From NCBI RefSeq assembly GCF_000359745.1, contig NZ_AQHN01000055.1:248001-312000 (forward strand): a stretch of DNA of 64,000 nt. The letters are read 5' to 3'. A program made the position numbers and the translations under genes. Shown in pieces: positions 60,580-64,000 of this stretch; position 1 is the stretch's first letter; each line of letters opens with the position of its first letter. Below the pieces are notes generated by a model that had not been told where the DNA came from, did no database searches, and saw nothing but the letters and a program-made list of their open reading frames with translations. The DNA is from Rhizobium freirei PRF 81. Its GTDB lineage: Bacteria; Pseudomonadota; Alphaproteobacteria; Rhizobiales; Rhizobiaceae.

Positions 60580-61284
60580 ATGACCACGACGAAAGCAGTT
60601 ATTTCGGACGATGCGGCCCATCTTCTGGTCGTGGACGACGATACGCGCATCCGCGCCCTTCTCAATCGCTACCTCATGGAAAAGGGATTCCGCGTCACGG
60701 CCGCCGCAGATGGCGCCGAAGCGCGCCGCAAGCTTGAGGGTCTCGATTTCGATCTCATCATCATGGACGTGATGATGCCTGGCGAGTCCGGCATCTCGCT
60801 GACCTCGAGCCTAAGGGCTATAAAGAACATCCCCATTATCATGCTGACGGCGCTGGCCGAAGCTGATTCCCGCATCGCGGGCCTCGAAGCCGGTGCCGAC
60901 GATTACCTGCCGAAGCCCTTCGATCCGCGCGAACTGGTGTTGCGTGTCAACAATATCCTGCGGCGCAATACGCCGGCCGATGCGCCAAAGATCGAGCTTG
61001 TGATGTTCGGACCCTATACGTTTTCCTTAACCCGCAAGGAGCTGAAGAGGGCCGCCGAGCTCATTCGGCTGACGGATCGGGAACAGGAAATCATGCTGCT
61101 CTTCGCCAAGCGCGCCGGCGAGACCATACCGCGCCACGAGCTTATCGGCAACGAGGCCGAGGTCGGCGAGCGAACCATCGACGTTCAGATCAACCGGTTG
61201 CGCCGCAAGATTGAAGACGACCCGGCCAACCCAATCTGGCTGCAGACGGTGCGAGGCATCGGCTACCGCCTGAGCATAGACTAA
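60580..61284 (+). CDS. OmpR family response regulator
   Basis: A response regulator of 234 residues. The receiver has the acidic pocket LLVVDDD near 16-22 and the phosphorylated Asp in LIIMDVMMPGESG, with the Lys in YLPKPFDPRELV. The C-terminal winged HTH (about 135-234) contains LTDREQEIMLLFAKRAGETI and the end IWLQTVRGIGYRLSID. It is 75 bases after marR and 24 before the kinase, so it is the cognate partner of the kinase. Confidence 0.95.
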   Translation: MTTTKAVISDDAAHLLVVDDDTRIRALLNRYLMEKGFRVTAAADGAEARRKLEGLDFDLIIMDVMMPGESGISLTSSLRAIKNIPIIMLTALAEADSRIAGLEAGADDYLPKPFDPRELVLRVNNILRRNTPADAPKIELVMFGPYTFSLTRKELKRAAELIRLTDREQEIMLLFAKRAGETIPRHELIGNEAEVGERTIDVQINRLRRKIEDDPANPIWLQTVRGIGYRLSID

Positions 61285-61308
61285 GCCCGGTATCCAGGAT
61301 CAGCGGCG

Positions 61309-62691
61309 ATGGTGACATTCGATTCGATCAGACGCGAGCAGGATCACACGCCGTCCAGCGGGCTTCGGTGGTTTTCGCGCTGGATGCGCCGATATGTGCT
61401 GCCGACGGGTCTCTATGCCCGCTCTCTGCTGATCTTCATCCTGCCGATGATCATTCTGCAGGCCGTCGTCACCATCGTCTTCATGGAGCGTCACTGGCAG
61501 ATGGTGACGCAGCGGCTGTCGATGGCGACGACCCGCGATATCGCCGCCATCATCACCATCATTCAAACCTATCCGCAGGATGCCGACTATTCCGCCATTA
61601 CCCAGATGGCGCGGCAGAAGCTCGATCTCAGCATCTCGATCGAGCCGGGCGGTGAATTGCCGCCGCCACGCGATAGGCCTTTCTTCTCGATCCTCGACGG
61701 CATCCTGAGCGATGAGATAAAAGATCAGATCAACCTGCCCTTCTGGATCGACACGGTCGGAAACTCCAGCCTGGTCGAGATCCGCGTCAAGCTGCCCGAC
61801 AAGGTGCTGCGCGTCTTTGCCAAGCGCAGCCAGACCTATGCCTCCAATACCCATATCTTCATCCTCTGGATGGTGGGCACTTCGCTGGTGCTGATCGGCA
61901 TCGCCGTGCTGTTCCTGCGCGGCCAGATCCGGCCGATCCTGGCCTTGGCCCAGGCGGCCGAGAGTTTCGGCAAGGGGCAGCGGCTCGAAAACTATTCCCC
62001 TCGGGGTGCCGACGAGATTCGGCGTGCGGGCCTCGCCTTCATCCTCATGCGCGAGCGCATCGAGCGGCAGCTCGAACAGCGTACGGCGATGCTGTCAGGC
62101 GTCAGCCACGATCTGCGCACGGTGCTCACCCGCTTCAAGCTCCAGCTCGCCCTCGTCGGCGACAATCCCGATCTCATTGGCCTCAACGAGGACGTCGAGG
62201 ATATGCAAAGCATGCTCGAGGGCTACATGGCCTTCGCACGCGGCGAGGCGGAGGAGGATGTCGGCCAATTCAAGCTCAGCGATATCCTTGACAAGATCCG
62301 GCAGGACTTCACGCTGCACGGTAAGTCCATCGACTTTTCCATCGAGGGCGACGACGAGATCTCCGTTCGCCCGAACGCCTTCACCCGCCTAGTCACCAAT
62401 CTCGCCACCAATAGCCGCCGATATGCCAAGAGCCTGCGCATAGAGGCCAAGCACAGCGCCAAATGGCTGACGATCGTCTTCGACGATGATGGCCCGGGCA
62501 TTCCCCCCGAAGCGCGCGAGGATGTCTTCAAGCCATTCTTCCGGCTGGATTCGGCTCGCAATCTCGACAAATCCGGCACCGGGCTCGGTCTGGCCATTGC
62601 CCGCGATATCGCCCGCAGTCACGGCGGCAACGTCACCCTCGGCGACAGCCCGCTGGGCGGCCTGCGCGCCACCATCCGAATTCCTGCCTGA
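61309..62691 (+). CDS. EnvZ-like sensor histidine kinase
   Basis: An inner-membrane kinase of 460 residues. It has two membrane segments (about 39-60, LLIFILPMIILQAVVTIV, and 185-205, ILWMVGTSLVLIGIAVLFL) around a periplasmic domain of ~120 residues, followed by HAMP. The H-box is SGVSHDLRTVLTRFKLQLAL, and the ATPase part has the N box LVTNLATNSRRYA and G boxes DDDGPGIP and GTGLGLAIARDIARSHGG. The stimulus is not known. It is cotranscribed with the response regulator and DUF1349. Confidence 0.95.
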   Translation: MVTFDSIRREQDHTPSSGLRWFSRWMRRYVLPTGLYARSLLIFILPMIILQAVVTIVFMERHWQMVTQRLSMATTRDIAAIITIIQTYPQDADYSAITQMARQKLDLSISIEPGGELPPPRDRPFFSILDGILSDEIKDQINLPFWIDTVGNSSLVEIRVKLPDKVLRVFAKRSQTYASNTHIFILWMVGTSLVLIGIAVLFLRGQIRPILALAQAAESFGKGQRLENYSPRGADEIRRAGLAFILMRERIERQLEQRTAMLSGVSHDLRTVLTRFKLQLALVGDNPDLIGLNEDVEDMQSMLEGYMAFARGEAEEDVGQFKLSDILDKIRQDFTLHGKSIDFSIEGDDEISVRPNAFTRLVTNLATNSRRYAKSLRIEAKHSAKWLTIVFDDDGPGIPPEAREDVFKPFFRLDSARNLDKSGTGLGLAIARDIARSHGGNVTLGDSPLGGLRATIRIPA

Positions 62692-62702
62692 GGAGACGCC
62701 TT

Positions 62703-63284
62703 ATGCCTCTCGACATCGATGGCATGCATTGGCTGAATGCGCCTCCCGTCTGGGAAATGAACCAGGGACGACTGCTTGTGCGCTCGGACGACAAGACCGA
62801 TTTCTGGCAGGAAACCTATTACGGATTTCATCGCGACAATGGTCATTTTCTTGGGAAACCCCGCCGCGGCGATTTTACCGCGGAAGTGACCTTCATCGGA
62901 CATTACCGCGAACTCTACGATCAGGCCGGCCTGATGATCCGTCACGACGCCAGGCATTGGCTGAAATGCGGGATCGAATATACAGACGGCGCCAAGCATT
63001 TCAGCGTCGTCGCCACCAGCGGCAATTCCGACTGGTCGGCCTTCCGGCTGGACCATGAATTCGACGCCATGTCCGCGCGTGTCACGCGCAACGGTGATGC
63101 CCTCTTCGTTCAGTACCGCACCGATCGGATGAACGAATGGCGCATGGCAAGGCTCGCCTGGTTCGATCCGGCACTGGAGGAGGTGTCCGTCGGCCCGGCT
63201 TGCTGCTCGCCACAGAGGGAAGGCTTCGAGGCGGAGTTTCTCCACTTCAGCCTGACCGACCCGCTTTCAAGAGACATTCATTGA
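62703..63284 (+). CDS. DUF1349 family protein
   Basis: A 193-residue protein of the DUF1349 family with a concanavalin-like beta-sandwich: GMHWLNAPPVWEMNQGRLLV, then FWQETYYGFHRDNGHFLGKP, then YDQAGLMIRHDARHWLKCGI. Related eukaryotic and bacterial proteins (YkoI/regulation-of-enolase type) are little studied. Homology to lectin/glucanase folds suggests sugar binding, which is inferred. It starts 11 bases after the kinase, with GAGGAG upstream. It is thus the last gene of the regulatory operon. Confidence 0.9.
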   Translation: MPLDIDGMHWLNAPPVWEMNQGRLLVRSDDKTDFWQETYYGFHRDNGHFLGKPRRGDFTAEVTFIGHYRELYDQAGLMIRHDARHWLKCGIEYTDGAKHFSVVATSGNSDWSAFRLDHEFDAMSARVTRNGDALFVQYRTDRMNEWRMARLAWFDPALEEVSVGPACCSPQREGFEAEFLHFSLTDPLSRDIH

Positions 63285-63319
63285 ACCTGTTCCCTTTCGA
63301 TAACGAAAGGGAACGCAGC

Positions 63320-63661
63320 TTACATCATCCTCTTGCCGTTCGGCACCGGCTGCGTCACGGCCGCAAGGACGATCGCCCCTGCCTCATCCTCGAAACCCAA
63401 GGTCAGCACCTCGGAACGCACCGGGCCGATCTGGCGCGGCGGAAAATTGACCACGGCGAGCACCTGCCGTCCGACAAGCGTCTCCGGCGTATAATGGACG
63501 GTAATCTGCGCTGACGAGCGCTTGACGCCGATCTCAGGCCCGAAATCGATCCGTAGCTTATATGCAGGCTTGCGCGCTTCCGGAAAATCCTCGGCCTCGA
63601 TGATCGTCCCGACGCGAATATCCACCCGCTCGAAATCGCCATAGGTGATCTCTTCCGCCAT
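63320..63661 (-). CDS. csaA: CsaA-type tRNA-binding protein
   Basis: A 113-residue single EMAP/OB-fold tRNA-binding domain. FERVDIRVGTIIEAEDFPEA at the start, the middle IDFGPEIGVKRSSAQITVHY and VVNFPPRQIGPVRSEVLTLG are diagnostic. The family end with KRMM is seen. CsaA binds tRNA and was described in Bacillus as an export-related chaperone. The ATG at 63661 has AGAGG upstream. It follows proC on the same strand but with a terminator in between. Confidence 0.93.
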   Translation of the reverse strand: MAEEITYGDFERVDIRVGTIIEAEDFPEARKPAYKLRIDFGPEIGVKRSSAQITVHYTPETLVGRQVLAVVNFPPRQIGPVRSEVLTLGFEDEAGAIVLAAVTQPVPNGKRMM

Positions 63662-63679
63662 GCCTCTGCCTTTCCCATG

Positions 63680-63732
63680 AAAAGCCAGATCGGCTCAGCG
63701 CCTCATCGAAGCACTGAATCGATCTGGCTTTT
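63680..63732 (-). terminator. Terminator-like stem between proC and csaA
   Basis: AAAAGCCAGATCG (63680-63692) pairs with CGATCTGGCTTTT (63720-63732), 13 bp. The intervening 27 bases can form a further weak stem. T-runs lie on both strands; it could end proC on minus. Confidence 0.65.
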
Positions 63733-63739
63733 TGTTTTA

Positions 63740-63787
63740 CGCAATTCCGGACAGAAAACCGCTGCGCACTTTTCCTGCAATTGCTCT
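63740..63787. repeat. RIME-like intergenic repeat, copy C (half element)
   Basis: A 48-bp copy of the second half of the element at 40669-40770: CGCAATTCCGGACAGAAAAC, CGCTGCGCACTTTTCCTG and the conserved end ATTGCTCTAG. The first palindrome is missing. Its end overlaps the stop codon of proC. Confidence 0.8.
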
Positions 63788-64000
63788 AGCCGGCCAGCTC
63801 CTGAGCCCGTTTGCGCGCCGCTTCCAGGGCTGCATCGAACAGGGGCTGCATGCCGTCTTCCGCCATCAAAACCCCCAGCGCCGCGGCGGTGGTGCCGCCC
63901 GGCGAAGTCACGTTCTGACGCAGGCGCGATGCGTCATCGGGGGACTGATGGAGCAATTCACCAGCCCCCGCGACAGTCTCCCGTGCAAGCCGCATGGCGA
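63786..64000 (-). CDS. proC: Pyrroline-5-carboxylate reductase, C-terminal part
   Basis: The last ~71 residues of ProC, which reduces pyrroline-5-carboxylate to proline with NADPH. The dimerisation-domain motif RQNVTSPGGTTAAALGVLMA is the ProC signature, and the end FDAALEAARKRAQELAG fits. The N-terminal Rossmann part lies beyond the right edge. The TAG stop is inside the conserved end of a RIME-like repeat. Confidence 0.93.
   Translation of the reverse strand, partial: AMRLARETVAGAGELLHQSPDDASRLRQNVTSPGGTTAAALGVLMAEDGMQPLFDAALEAARKRAQELAG

Overview
The window looks like a chromosomal segment of a member of the Rhizobiaceae (Rhizobium/Agrobacterium/Sinorhizobium relatives). The evidence is GC-rich alphaproteobacterial coding, a 686-residue RpoD, a BA14K protein, a BP26-type SIMPL protein, RIME-like intergenic repeats, and above all the block greA-lpsB / lrp / trxB-lysR / two tandem sRNAs / arsR. 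That block matches the lsrB-abcR neighbourhood I remember from Sinorhizobium meliloti and Agrobacterium. Species cannot be fixed from the sequence alone.

Layout. Positions 1-2.4 kb hold an ABC importer of the nitrate/sulfonate type (partial ATPase and a double permease). At 3.5-13.1 kb there is a tRNA with a CAU anticodon, a SIMPL protein, two paralogous small secreted proteins, YjbQ, DUF1428, a GNAT enzyme, an EamA/AraC/B3-4 cluster, a TonB-like DUF930 protein and an APH(3')-like kinase. At 13.2-22.9 kb are rpoD, kbl-tdh (threonine catabolism), an SDR and dnaG-recQ, so that rpoD and dnaG are separated by about 5.6 kb. At 22.9-24.0 kb a long gene-free stretch carries a strongly structured candidate RNA. 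At 24.0-38.8 kb lie an unknown winged-helix-like protein, yqeY, carA, an EVE protein, two efflux pumps, a LysR/aldo-keto reductase pair, a YpfJ zinc peptidase, a LytTR/DUF2306 pair and carB. At 39.1-46.4 kb are greA-lpsB, an lrp gene followed by a putative LPS-related transferase, trxB with an LsrB-like LysR regulator, two tandem AbcR-like sRNAs, and an arsR-alkene reductase unit with twin operators. At 46.6-59.5 kb are an APH(6)-like kinase, a LysR/epimerase pair, ChaA, aspartate aminotransferase, an aldose dehydrogenase, EamA, a cold-shock protein, BA14K, a P-loop kinase, an MBL hydrolase, an SH3/DUF1236 protein and a small glycine-rich membrane protein. At 60.0-64.0 kb are a MarR - response regulator - histidine kinase - DUF1349 cluster, CsaA and the end of proC.

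How it works together. Most genes are housekeeping: transcription (rpoD, greA), replication and repair (dnaG, recQ), carbamoyl phosphate for pyrimidines and arginine (carA, carB), amino-acid metabolism (aatA, proC, kbl-tdh) and redox control (trxB, lsrB-like). Around them is an envelope/stress layer: LPS core genes, periplasmic SIMPL, SH3 and BA14K proteins, efflux pumps, sRNAs and several regulator-target pairs. No prophage, integrase, intact insertion sequence or CRISPR array was seen.

The points most worth attention are the structured RNA candidate near 23.7 kb, the 203-bp tandem AbcR-like sRNA duplication, a perfect terminator hairpin in the greA leader, twin palindromes in front of arsR, and repeats that overlap the stop codons of lpsB and proC.
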